64,000 bases of DNA from Planctomycetota bacterium. GTDB taxonomy: Bacteria > Planctomycetota > UBA1135 > UBA2386. Location: positions 1-64,000 of the forward strand of contig VGZG01000004.1 of the NCBI GenBank assembly GCA_016872675.1, in the 5' to 3' direction. Shown in pieces: positions 17,316 to 26,013 of this stretch; position 1 is the stretch's first letter; the number at the start of each line of letters is the position of its first letter. Under the pieces are notes generated by a model. The model worked only from the letters and a program-made list of their open reading frames with translations, did no database searches and was not told the origin of the DNA. Position numbers and translations under genes: made by a program.

Positions 17316-18695
17316 TCAGAACTGGAAGTAGAGGAAGGCGACCATGTCCTGGCCGAGCAGTTGCGCGATCGCGACGACGAACGCCAGCAGCGCGCCGAGC
17401 ATGACCAGCGGGTGGCAGCGCGCGACCAGTTGGTCGCTGCGCGGCAGGAAGAAAGCGATGCCGAGTCCGGCGATCAGCGCGATGGCGGCGTCCGGCGCGC
17501 GCTGGCCGAGGTCCGGCAGGACGCCGACGCCATTGGCGCCGCGCATGCCGGCGACCATCTGGCCGAACTCGCCCATCGTCTGGCAGCGGAACAGCACGAG
17601 GCTGAGCGTCCAGATCAGGAAGGTCAGCGCCACCTGCAGCGGCCGCGGCAGCCAGCCGTAGGGCGTCGACTTGCCCAGCCGCCGTTCGAGCGCCAGGCAC
17701 AAGCCGTGCCACCCGCCCCACAGCAGGAACGTCCACGACGCGCCGTGCCACAGGCCGCCGAGCAGCATGGTGATCATCACGTTGCGCTGCGCGATCGCCT
17801 CGCCGCGGCGGTTGCCGCCGAGCGGCACGTACAGGTAGTCGCGCAGCCAGGACGACAGGCTGACGTGCCAGCGGCGCCAGAACTCGGTGATGCTGTGCGC
17901 GCGGTACGGTGACAGGAAGTTCGGCGGGAAGCGGAAGCCGAGCAGCAACCCGAGCCCGATCGCCATGTCGCTGTAGCCCGAGAAGTCGAAGTACAGTTGC
18001 ACCGCGTACGCGACCGCGCCGGCCCACGCCGCCGCCGCGCCCGGGGCGTCGAGCGCGTAGACGGCGTCGACCAGTTCGCCGGCGGCGTCGGCGATCAGCA
18101 CCTTCTTGGCGAAGCCGAGCGCCAGCAGGAACACGCCGTCGCTCGCCATGCGCAGGTCGACGCTGCGTTCGTGCAGTTCCCGGCGCACGTCGCCGTAGCG
18201 CACGATCGGCCCGGCGACGAGTTGCGGGAACATCGACACATAGCACAGCAGGTCGAGGAACGACCGCTCCGGCGGCACGTCGCCGCGGTGCACGTCGATC
18301 ACGTAGCTCATCGCCTGGAAGGTGAAGAACGAGATGCCGATGGGCAGCAGCACCTGTTCCCATTCGACCGGCCACGGCGCGACCGCGTTCCAGCTGCCGA
18401 CCAGCAGGTTGGCGTACTTGAACCAACCGAGCAGCGCGAGGTTGGTGACCACGGCGAAGACGACCCAGAAGCGGCGGTTGCGGCCGCTGTCCTTCGGGCC
18501 CATCGCCCGCGCCGCGCCGTAGTCGAGCGCGACGCACAGCAGCATCAGCAGCACGTAGTGCGGCCGCCACCAGCCGTAGAACACGAGGCTGCCGAGCGTC
18601 AAAGCGAGGTTGCGCCAGCGCGGCGGCGCCGCGGCGTAGACGGCCAGGAAGACCGGCAGGAACCAGAACAGGAAGAAGAACGACGCGAAGACCAT
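17316..18695 (-). CDS. MBOAT-family O-acyltransferase (AlgI-like)
   Basis: A 459-residue membrane-bound O-acyltransferase with about ten hydrophobic helices. It begins MVFASFFFLFWFLPVFLAVY as AlgI relatives do, and contains FFTFQAMSYVIDVHRG, EFWRRWHVSLSSWLRDYLYV and GGLWHGASWTFLLWGGWHG, the last holding the invariant catalytic histidine. It would move acetyl groups across the inner membrane for use by the AlgJ-like partner immediately downstream. No alginate polymerase genes are nearby, so the acceptor polymer is unknown. Confidence 0.93.
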   Translation of the reverse strand: MVFASFFFLFWFLPVFLAVYAAAPPRWRNLALTLGSLVFYGWWRPHYVLLMLLCVALDYGAARAMGPKDSGRNRRFWVVFAVVTNLALLGWFKYANLLVGSWNAVAPWPVEWEQVLLPIGISFFTFQAMSYVIDVHRGDVPPERSFLDLLCYVSMFPQLVAGPIVRYGDVRRELHERSVDLRMASDGVFLLALGFAKKVLIADAAGELVDAVYALDAPGAAAAWAGAVAYAVQLYFDFSGYSDMAIGLGLLLGFRFPPNFLSPYRAHSITEFWRRWHVSLSSWLRDYLYVPLGGNRRGEAIAQRNVMITMLLGGLWHGASWTFLLWGGWHGLCLALERRLGKSTPYGWLPRPLQVALTFLIWTLSLVLFRCQTMGEFGQMVAGMRGANGVGVLPDLGQRAPDAAIALIAGLGIAFFLPRSDQLVARCHPLVMLGALLAFVVAIAQLLGQDMVAFLYFQF

Positions 18696-18729
18696 CGCGC
18701 GCCCTACCTCGCCGCTCCGGCCGCAGCGC

Positions 18730-19722
18730 TCACGCCTCGGCCTTGGGGTCGCGGTCCATCAGCGCGCGCACGGCGTCGCGCGGCGCCAGCCCGTCGAACA
18801 GCACGCGCGCAACCGCGCCGGCGATCGGCATGTCGACGTCGAGCAGGCGCGCCTGTTCGACGATGACCTGCGACGTCCAGACGCCCTCGGCGACCTTGGG
18901 CGAGGCGGCGAGCGCCTGCTGCAGCGTCTCGCCGCGGCCGATGCGTTCGCCAAACGCGCGGTTGCGGCCATGGCGCGAGAACGCGGTGACCGCGAGGTCG
19001 CCGACGCCGGCGAGGCCGAAGAACGTGCGCTGGTCGGTGCCGGCGGCGAGGCCGAAGCGCTGCATCTCGACGAGGCCGCGCGTCAGGATCGCGGCCTTGG
19101 CGTTGTCGCCGTAGCCGAGCCCGTCGGCGATGCCGGCGGCGAGCGCCATGACGTTCTTGAGCGCGCCGCACAGCTCGAGGCCGGGCACGTCGTGGTTGCG
19201 GTAGACGCGGAACGCCTTGGTTTGCAGCGCCGTCTGCAGCTTCTGCAGTTCGCCGTCGTCGTGGCCGGCGATCACGACCGTCGTCGGCAACTCGCGCGCG
19301 ATCTCCTCGGCGTGGCTCGGGCCCGACAGCGCGAAGATGCGCTCGGGGCCGCCGACGACATCGAGCAGCGCCTGCGTCGGCCGCTTGCCGGTCGCCTGCT
19401 CGAGTCCCTTGGCCAACGACACAAGGCGGGCCGCGCGCGGCACGGCGGGCGCCAGCCGCTGCATGACGCCGCGCACGTGCTGCGTCGGCACCGCGACCAA
19501 TGCGACGTCGGCGCCGGCGAGCGCTGCGCGCTCGTCGGCGGTCACCGCGATCGCGTCGGGCAGGACGACGCCGTCGAGGTAGCGCGGGTTGCGGCGCGTC
19601 GACGCGATCGTGGCCGTGTAGGCGGCGTCGTGGCCCCACAGTGCGACGGCGTGGCCGGCGCGCGCGAGCGTCAGGGCCATCGCCGTGCCGAAGCCGCCGT
19701 TGCCGAGGACGGCGAACTTCAC
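18730..19722 (-). CDS. gpsA: Glycerol-3-phosphate dehydrogenase [NAD(P)+]
   Basis: A 330-residue enzyme making sn-glycerol 3-phosphate from dihydroxyacetone phosphate for phospholipid synthesis. The Rossmann motif is VLGNGGFGTA at the N-terminus, with RNPRYLDG, SLAKGLE, ALSGPSHAEE and the catalytic-lysine block ALKNVMALAAGIADGLGYGDN. Start is GTG 19722 (reads MKFAVLG), overlapping the plsY stop by 4 bp; the track ORF runs 1.3 kb too far upstream. plsY-gpsA adjacency is a common bacterial arrangement. Confidence 0.95.
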   Translation of the reverse strand: MKFAVLGNGGFGTAMALTLARAGHAVALWGHDAAYTATIASTRRNPRYLDGVVLPDAIAVTADERAALAGADVALVAVPTQHVRGVMQRLAPAVPRAARLVSLAKGLEQATGKRPTQALLDVVGGPERIFALSGPSHAEEIARELPTTVVIAGHDDGELQKLQTALQTKAFRVYRNHDVPGLELCGALKNVMALAAGIADGLGYGDNAKAAILTRGLVEMQRFGLAAGTDQRTFFGLAGVGDLAVTAFSRHGRNRAFGERIGRGETLQQALAASPKVAEGVWTSQVIVEQARLLDVDMPIAGAVARVLFDGLAPRDAVRALMDRDPKAEA

Positions 19723-20348
19723 GCCGCCCCCGTCGCCTTGCCGGCGAAGTGCTTGCGCAGGTTGCTGCGGTGCGTCCACAGCAGGAACGCCGCTAGCAGC
19801 AGGCACAGCGCGGTGAACGGCAGGCGGGCCGCGAACGCCGCGTCGGGCGCGAGCGCGCACGCGGCGACCGGCAGCGCGAAGCCGAGCGCGATGCTGCCGA
19901 AGAAGACGTGGCCGGTCAGCAGGCGCACGACGAAGAACACGCCGATGGCGATGGCGGTGACGCGCCAGTCGAGCGCGAACAGCGCGCCGGTCGCGGTGGC
20001 GACGCCCTTGCCGCCGCGGAAGCCGAGGAACGGCGTGAACACATGACCGAGGATGGCGCAGAACCCGGCGGCAACGCCGGCAACGATCGCATCGTCGCCG
20101 ACGGCCTGCGCCAGTTGCGGCCCCCAATGCGCCGGCGCGAAGCCCTTCATGGCATCCAGCAGGTAGATGCCGAGGAACGCGGTCAGCTGGCCGCGCCGTG
20201 TCGCGAACGCGCGACTGGCGTTGGTCGCGCCGACGTTGCCGCTGCCGACCGTGCGCACGTCGACGCCCTTGCCGACGCGGACGACGAGCAGCGCGAACGG
20301 CACGGCGCCGAGCAGGAAGGCGCCGAGGCAGACCAGGGCGAGGGACAT
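19719..20348 (-). CDS. plsY: Glycerol-3-phosphate acyltransferase
   Basis: A 209-residue inner-membrane acyltransferase that transfers an acyl group from acyl-phosphate to glycerol 3-phosphate. The three conserved PlsY loops are visible: GSGNVGATNASRA, FRGGKGVATATGAL and THRSNLRKH. I start at ATG 20348 (MSLALVCLGAFLLGAVPFAL) instead of the track start nine codons earlier. It is first in a head-to-tail series plsY-gpsA-MBOAT-AlgJ-unknown and is divergent from the hydantoinase gene 101 bp away. Confidence 0.95.
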   Translation of the reverse strand: MSLALVCLGAFLLGAVPFALLVVRVGKGVDVRTVGSGNVGATNASRAFATRRGQLTAFLGIYLLDAMKGFAPAHWGPQLAQAVGDDAIVAGVAAGFCAILGHVFTPFLGFRGGKGVATATGALFALDWRVTAIAIGVFFVVRLLTGHVFFGSIALGFALPVAACALAPDAAFAARLPFTALCLLLAAFLLWTHRSNLRKHFAGKATGAA

Positions 20349-20449
20349 CGGCGCATGAGGGTATGCGCCAAGCACGGCGGCGTCGACGGCGAAGGGCAGC
20401 GGCGCGACCGATGACCGCCGCGCCGGCAGCCGCTACGGTGCGGCACTCC

Positions 20450-22396
20450 ATGGCAGCGCGCATCGGCATCGACACCGGCGGGACGTTCACGGACGTGGTC
20501 CGCTGGCGGCGCGACGGCGTGCTCGTGCACAAGCTGCCGAGCACGCCGCGCGACCCGTCACAGGCGGTGCTGCGCGGCGTCGCCGCGGTGCGGCGCACGC
20601 CGACCGAGCCAGTCGACGTCGTGCACGGCACGACGGTGGGCCTCAACGCCGTGCTGACCGGCGACCTCGCCCGGACGGCGTTCGTCACCAACGCCGGCTG
20701 CGAGGACCTGGTCGAAATCGGTCGGCAGGAACGCGCCGACCTGTACGCGCTGGCGCCGCAGCGCGCCGTGCCGCCGGCCCCGCGCGAGCTGCGCGTCGGC
20801 GCGCGCTGTCGGCGCGGCCCGGGCGGCGTCGTCGACCAATCGCTCGCGCGCGCCGAGATCGCGCGCGTCGTCGCCGCCGTGCGCAAACTGCGCCCTGAGG
20901 CCGTCGCCATCGGCCTGCTGCACGCTCCCGACGATGACGCCGACGAACAGGCGCTGGCGCGCGCGCTGCGCGCGGCGCTGCCCGACGTGCCGGTGACGAC
21001 GAGCGCCGAGTTGCACCCGGCGACCGGCGAGTACGAGCGCTTCACCGCCGCGATCCTCAACGCCGCGATCGCGCCGGTCGTCGGCCGCTACACCGCGCGG
21101 CTCGCGGCCGGCCTCGGCAACGGCGCGCTGCGCCTGCTGCGCCAGAGCCTCGGCATCCTGACGCCCGACGAAGCGCAGCGATTCCCGGCGCGGGCGCTGT
21201 TCTCGGGCCCGGCCGGCGGCGTGCTCGCGACGGCGCAACTGCTCGCGCACCTCGGCCTGCCGCGCGGCGCGGCATTCGACATGGGCGGCACCTCCGCCGA
21301 CGTCTGCCTCGTCGAGGACGGCGCGGCCGTGCACGAGGACGGCGCCATCGCCGGCCTGCCGATGCCGCTGCCGAGCGTGCCGGTGCACACCGTCGGCTGC
21401 GGCGGCGGCAGCATCGCCTACGTCGACCAGGGCGGCGCGCTGCGCGTCGGCCCGCAAAGCGCCGGGGCGGACCCCGGCCCGGCGTGCTACGGCACGGGCG
21501 ACCAGCCGACGGTGACCGACGCGCACGTGGCGCTCGGCCACCTCGGCCCCGACACGCTGCTTGGCGGCGGCTTCCCGATCGACGTCGACGCGGCCGTGCG
21601 CGCGCTCGAACGGCTCGGGCGCAAGGCCGGACTGTCGCCGCTCGCCGCCGCGCGCGGCGTGCTGCAGATCGCCGATGCGACGATGGCCCGCGCAGTGCTC
21701 GCGATCACCGCGGAGCGCGCCGTCGATCCGGCGCACGTGCCGCTCGTCGCCTACGGCGGCGCCGGCGGCCTGCACGCCACCGGCCTCGTCGCACGCCTGG
21801 GCATGCCGGCGGCGTACGTGCCGCCATTGCCCGGCGCGTTCTCGGCGCTGGGCCTGGCGCTCGCCGGCGAGGGCAGCGAGCGCAGCGTCGCCTGCCACGC
21901 CGTGCTCGACGCCAACACGCTGCCGCGCGTGCTGCGCCTGGCCCGCGAACTCGCCGACGCAGCGCGCCGCGCGCTGGGCGTCCGCGGCCGCACCAACGTA
22001 GTCGCCCACGTGCGCTACGCCGGCCAGGGCGCCTGCCTGCGCCTGCGCGCCGACCGGCGCCTTGTGGCGGCGTTCGCTCGCGAGCATCAGCGTCGCTACG
22101 GCTTCGCGCTGCCGGCGGCGATCGAGGTGGTGCGGCTGACCGCCCGCGCCGAAGCGCCGCGGCGCAGCCTACCGACCTACGTCGAGCACACGGGCGACCC
22201 CGGCCAGCAGGGAAGGATTGCCATGCGACGGGCGCCTCTCGGTGGCAAGAAGGTTCGAGTTGTCATGCGCGCCGACGTCCGCAGCGCCGGCGTCGTCGGA
22301 CCTGCCGTGGTGGAGGAACCGACGGCGACAACGGTGGTTCCTGCCGGTTGGCGCGCGATGCTGCAGGGCAGCGCCCTGCGCCTTACGCGCACATAG
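20450..22396 (+). CDS. Hydantoinase/oxoprolinase family protein, A subunit (HyuA)
   Basis: A 648-residue ATP-dependent hydantoinase A/5-oxoprolinase subunit. It opens RIGIDTGGTFTDVVRW (ATP-binding, actin-like fold), followed by HGTTVGLNAVL, LFSGPAGGVLATA, FDMGGTSADVCLV and the AGADPGPACYG block near residue 340. Partners normally hydrolyse cyclic amides such as 5-oxoproline, hydantoins or N-methylhydantoins together with a HyuB subunit, but no hyuB follows. ATG 20450 is preferred; an in-frame ATG at 20411 would add 13 residues. A TACGGT hexamer lies 10 bp before the chosen start. Confidence 0.88.
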   Translation: MAARIGIDTGGTFTDVVRWRRDGVLVHKLPSTPRDPSQAVLRGVAAVRRTPTEPVDVVHGTTVGLNAVLTGDLARTAFVTNAGCEDLVEIGRQERADLYALAPQRAVPPAPRELRVGARCRRGPGGVVDQSLARAEIARVVAAVRKLRPEAVAIGLLHAPDDDADEQALARALRAALPDVPVTTSAELHPATGEYERFTAAILNAAIAPVVGRYTARLAAGLGNGALRLLRQSLGILTPDEAQRFPARALFSGPAGGVLATAQLLAHLGLPRGAAFDMGGTSADVCLVEDGAAVHEDGAIAGLPMPLPSVPVHTVGCGGGSIAYVDQGGALRVGPQSAGADPGPACYGTGDQPTVTDAHVALGHLGPDTLLGGGFPIDVDAAVRALERLGRKAGLSPLAAARGVLQIADATMARAVLAITAERAVDPAHVPLVAYGGAGGLHATGLVARLGMPAAYVPPLPGAFSALGLALAGEGSERSVACHAVLDANTLPRVLRLARELADAARRALGVRGRTNVVAHVRYAGQGACLRLRADRRLVAAFAREHQRRYGFALPAAIEVVRLTARAEAPRRSLPTYVEHTGDPGQQGRIAMRRAPLGGKKVRVVMRADVRSAGVVGPAVVEEPTATTVVPAGWRAMLQGSALRLTRT

Positions 22397-23058
22397 AGAC
22401 TGTGTGTCGCACCGCTGCGACCACAAGATGTAGTTTGACTTCGGAAGTCGACGAGGTACCTTGCCTTCAGCCTGTCGCGTCCGACGAACCACCGAATCGC
22501 TCGCGTCGACGCACTTCATCGCCTGTTCGCCAGAGGGAGCACGAAACACCACATCACCGCGCACGAACTCGCTCGACGAGCGATGCTTTCAGGCGCGAGA
22601 CGACACATGGCCGGGGGTTGTCCGCGACGGACGTAAAAACTTGACTCTCCTTCTTCCCCTTTTCCCGAAGTTTGACCCCCGGCTACTTTTTCGTCGCCGC
22701 GCCTGACGCGCGGCCATCCGGACGAAGGGGATGTGTCGCATGAGACGCCGCGCTTCAGCGCGGTTCGGCTTGCGCTTGCGGCGCTTCGCCATCCTAACGG
22801 CCACCTGCGCTTCGTCGACGAAGCCAAGAACCGGGCGCGCCAGCCACTCCCGCTCGACAACGACGCGGGCGCACGACGACAGCCAACCGCCGCGCCGCGG
22901 CGGCGAAGGCCAGGGAGAAGGGCAGCGCGACGCAGGCGCGGCGCTGCGGTCGCCGCGATGGAACGCCATCGACACGCTCCAACTTGGCCCGCCAAACGCC
23001 GCGTTGGCGCCGTGCCGCCGGCGCGGCGCCGATCCGCCCGTTCAGGGCTTGGCCACCA
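22397..23058. other. Long intergenic region, possible mobile-element remnant
   Basis: About 660 bp with lower GC in its first half and no gene I can support. It contains a GACGTAAAAACTTGACTCTC segment and nearby GTTTGACCCCCGGC that resemble sequences flanking REP-associated tyrosine transposase elements, plus one copy of the CGCTCCAACTTGG dispersed repeat. The minus-strand ORF 22589-22975 is strongly basic and includes SPWPSPPRRGG, a peptide typical of translated intergenic repeats; I treat it as non-coding. Confidence 0.5.
22975..22991. repeat. Dispersed repeat, copy 4
   Basis: CGCTCCAACTTGGCCCG, preceded by GCCATCGACA. It has the same core as copies 1 and 2 at 8.6 kb, which lie in another long intergenic region. 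Confidence 0.6.
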
Positions 23059-23838
23059 TCACTTGAAGCGCAGCGCTTCCAGGCTCTCGACCTGTAGTTG
23101 GTAGATGTCGACGCAGTAGCCGTCCATCACCGTCGCCTCGACCTTGAAGGTGCCGACGATCTTCAGCGGATCGAAGAAGTAGTCGGTCGTCTTGCCCTTG
23201 GGCATCACCACGCGAACGATGCCGTGGATGTCCGGCGGCTGGCCGTAGCAGCACGACCACAGCGACTTGACGAGCAGGAACTCCTTGATGTTCTGCACCT
23301 CGTCGATCGGCAGCATGAAGCCGGTCATCAGGACCTTCTTGCCATCGAGTTCCTTGACGCGCTTGGGCATGCCCTTGAGGCCGTCCTCGTAGGGCCAGCT
23401 GTCGAGCTCGTCGAACGGCAGGATCTTGTCGAGGCCGGTGATCTTGCCGGCCTTGATCTCGTCGGCGAGGCGCTTCTCGGCCTGCAGCATCTGCTCGGCG
23501 CTGCGAATCAGGGCGATGTCCGCCGGATCGGTGCCCTTGGGGATCGGCTGGTCGGACGACGGGCGTTCGATCTTGGGCTCTTCGCCGGCCGGATTGTCGG
23601 TGACCGGTTTGTCGGTGACCGGTTTGTCCGTCGGCGGCTTGTCCGCGGGCTTCGGCTCCTGCTTTGCCGGGTCCTTCTTCGCCGGCTCTTGCTTGGCGGG
23701 TTCCTGCTTCGCCGGATCCTGCTTCGCCGGTTCGACCTTCGGCGCGGGGGCCGGCACGGGCACCGGCTTGGGCTCCTGGGTCGGGGTCTGGGCGGCGAGC
23801 AGGCCACACAGGGCAACGAATGGCAGAAGGAGCTTCAT
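23059..23838 (-). CDS. DUF3299 protein with Lys/Pro/Glu repeat linker
   Basis: A 259-residue exported protein. A signal peptide (MKLLLPFVALCGLLAAQ) is followed by a repetitive linker, about residues 30-90, built from (D/E)PAKQ units and a duplicated DKPVTDK. A C-terminal DUF3299 domain follows, with GFMLPIDEVQNIKEFLLVKS and LWSCCYGQPPDIHGIVRV. The Cys-Cys pair and the PPD-H segment are the family hallmark. DUF3299 genes often accompany a LolD-like ATPase and FtsX-like permease, as here (88 bp downstream of the permease gene); in Vibrio a related cluster takes part in zinc uptake. Function here is unproven. Confidence 0.75.
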   Translation of the reverse strand: MKLLLPFVALCGLLAAQTPTQEPKPVPVPAPAPKVEPAKQDPAKQEPAKQEPAKKDPAKQEPKPADKPPTDKPVTDKPVTDNPAGEEPKIERPSSDQPIPKGTDPADIALIRSAEQMLQAEKRLADEIKAGKITGLDKILPFDELDSWPYEDGLKGMPKRVKELDGKKVLMTGFMLPIDEVQNIKEFLLVKSLWSCCYGQPPDIHGIVRVVMPKGKTTDYFFDPLKIVGTFKVEATVMDGYCVDIYQLQVESLEALRFK

Positions 23839-23926
23839 GGCGTGGGCCGGAATGTTAGCAGGAAGGCCGGGTGGGCGAGCAGGCGCGAGCCGGCGCGCGG
23901 CCGTCTGCCCGGGTGGACGGCGGCGA

Positions 23927-25321
23927 TCAGTAGTTGTTGGCGAGGTTGTCGGCGACCTGGGTCATCGACCCCTTCACCGCCGGCAGCAGGCCGGCGCAGC
24001 CGCCGAGCGCGGTGACGCCGAGCAGCAGCCAGAGTTCCCAGACCGGCACGACGGACCAGTCGAGGTAGACGCCGGTCTGGTCCTCGACGAGGCCGCGCAG
24101 CGCTAGGGCGGCGGCGTGGCACACAACGAGGCCGAGCAGCGCGCCGAAGAACGACAGCAGCGCCGCCTCGCCGACGATGATGCCGAGGATCTGCACGCGG
24201 CGCGCGCCGAGCGAGCGCATGATCGCGATCTCGCGGCGGCGCTCGTTCATGGTGTTGTAGATCGCCACCGTGATCGACACCGCGGCGACGAGCAGCACGA
24301 GCCACGCGATCACCGCCAGCGCGTCGGCGACGTTGCCGATCTGCCGCAGGAACTTCGGCACCACGTCCTGCGGCCACGCCACCTGCGCGTCCGGACGCGA
24401 GCCGAAGTCGGTGCGCAGGATGCGCGCGCCGAAGTGGTCCTTGGGGTCGACGATCACGGCCGTCAGGCCGAGCCGCCCCGGGCTCACCGGCAATTTCTTG
24501 GCGTCGTCGGGGGTCTTGCCGGGCGGGATCTCCACGACGAAGACGCCGCCTTCGTGGCCGTCGATCAGGTAGTGCACGCCGAGCGGCAGGAAGATCGTCG
24601 TGTCGAGCGGCGAGTTGGTCGGCGCCAGCACGCCGACCACCTTGCACGTCGCCTCGGGGTGCTCGTGGTAGCCGAACTCCCCCATCTTGCCGTGCACCGG
24701 CACGACCTCGCTGCCGACCGCGAGGCCGAGCGTGCGGGCGACGCGCGCGCCGATCACGCACTGCTTCCACGCGGGCAGCAGTTGCGGCCGCGGCGGCGGG
24801 CTCGTCTCGCCGGCGCGCAGCGCGTTCTCGTGCGCGGCGAGCGCCTCGGCGAAGGCCTTGAGGTCCTGCCAGCCGAACTGGAAGCCCTGGCCCTGGTCGA
24901 AGCGCAGCGGCGCCTTCTGCCACTCGTAGACCGAGAACATCTCGTCGAGCGTGGCGACGACGGGGAAGTTGAAGCGGCTGACGGAGTCGCCGCGCGCCTG
25001 CGGGATGGCGTAGCGCACCTGCCCGCGGCGGCTGAAGCCCTTGCCCTCGCGCAGGTCGATGCACGCCTGCAGCGGGAACAGCGCCGGCGCGTCGCCGACG
25101 TTGAAGATGGTGTTGAGCACCAGCTCCAGTTGGCTCGCGTCCTTGGGGCCGACGACGGCCTGGTAACCGCCGATGCTGCCCTCGTAGCGGGCCTTGGTCT
25201 GCTCGGCCATCGTCAGGATGCCGGCGTACAGCGCGGTGGCGACGACGATCGACGCCATCGTCAGCACGGTGGCGACGAGGCGGATGCGCAGGTTGCGCAG
25301 GCTGATCGAGACGAGCCTCAT
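23927..25321 (-). CDS. ABC transporter permease, FtsX/MacB type
   Basis: A 464-residue permease with four transmembrane helices, one at the N-terminus (about 13-38) and three at the C-terminus, flanking a periplasmic MacB-core-like domain of about 280 residues. The FtsX-domain loop reads NTMNERRREIAIMRSLGARR. It pairs with the ATPase encoded immediately upstream, with which it overlaps 4 bp. Such systems act as mechanotransmitters or move lipoproteins, peptides or metals in the envelope; which applies is not shown. Confidence 0.88.
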   Translation of the reverse strand: MRLVSISLRNLRIRLVATVLTMASIVVATALYAGILTMAEQTKARYEGSIGGYQAVVGPKDASQLELVLNTIFNVGDAPALFPLQACIDLREGKGFSRRGQVRYAIPQARGDSVSRFNFPVVATLDEMFSVYEWQKAPLRFDQGQGFQFGWQDLKAFAEALAAHENALRAGETSPPPRPQLLPAWKQCVIGARVARTLGLAVGSEVVPVHGKMGEFGYHEHPEATCKVVGVLAPTNSPLDTTIFLPLGVHYLIDGHEGGVFVVEIPPGKTPDDAKKLPVSPGRLGLTAVIVDPKDHFGARILRTDFGSRPDAQVAWPQDVVPKFLRQIGNVADALAVIAWLVLLVAAVSITVAIYNTMNERRREIAIMRSLGARRVQILGIIVGEAALLSFFGALLGLVVCHAAALALRGLVEDQTGVYLDWSVVPVWELWLLLGVTALGGCAGLLPAVKGSMTQVADNLANNY

Positions 25322-26013
25322 CGGCCACCCCCCGTCGCCGCCGGGGCCACGGCCGCGCCGCGCAGCGTGCTGAGGTCGACGGTGCGCTGCATGCGCGTCG
25401 CCGACTGCGGGTCGTGCGTGACCATCACGACGGTCTTGTTGCCGTCGCGGGCGATTTGCAGCAGCAGGTCGAGCACCTGCCCGCCAGTCGCCTTGTCCTG
25501 GTTGCCGAGCGGCTCGTCCATCAGCACGAGGTCGGGGTCATTGACCAGCGCGCGGCAGATGGCGACGCGCTGCACCTGTCCGACCGACAGTTCGCGCGGC
25601 CGGTGGTGCATGCGCTCGCCGAGACCAACCTTCTGCAGCAGCAACTCGGCGCGGGCGCGGGCGTCGCCACCAGCGCCGCGGCCGAACAGCGCGCCGAGCA
25701 GCACGTTCTCCAGCGCGGTGAACGGCTGCAGCAGGTTGAAGGTCTGGTAGACCATGCCGATGTGGCGGCCGCGGTGGCGGTCGCGCGCCGACTCGCCGAG
25801 CTGGTCGAGGCGCGCGCCGGCGACCTCGACCTCGCCGCAGTCGGGCCGCAGGATGCCGGCGAGGATGTGCAGCAGGGTGGTCTTGCCGGCGCCGGAGCGG
25901 CCGACCAGGGCGACCTGCTCGCCCTTCTGGATGTCGAGCCGATCGACGGCGCACGCCAGCACGGACTCGCTGCCGCGGGCGTAGCGCTTCTCGACGTTGC
26001 GCAGATGGATCAT
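25318..26013 (-). CDS. ABC transporter ATP-binding protein, LolD/MacB type
   Basis: A 231-residue nucleotide-binding subunit. Walker A is GRSGAGKTT, the Q-loop is YQTFNLLQPF, the signature is LSVGQVQR (variant of LSGGQ), Walker B is DLVLMDEPLGNQD and the H-loop is VMVTHD. I start at ATG 26013; the long track ORF upstream is a shadow of the EboE-like gene. It overlaps both neighbours by 4 bp, so eboE-like, ATPase and permease genes are translationally coupled. Confidence 0.92.
   Translation of the reverse strand: MIHLRNVEKRYARGSESVLACAVDRLDIQKGEQVALVGRSGAGKTTLLHILAGILRPDCGEVEVAGARLDQLGESARDRHRGRHIGMVYQTFNLLQPFTALENVLLGALFGRGAGGDARARAELLLQKVGLGERMHHRPRELSVGQVQRVAICRALVNDPDLVLMDEPLGNQDKATGGQVLDLLLQIARDGNKTVVMVTHDPQSATRMQRTVDLSTLRGAAVAPAATGGGR

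Noticed and set aside
22589-22975. 128-codon basic minus-strand ORF
   Set aside because: Sequence is repeat-like (SPWPSPPRRGG), strongly Arg-rich and lies in a suspected mobile-element remnant.
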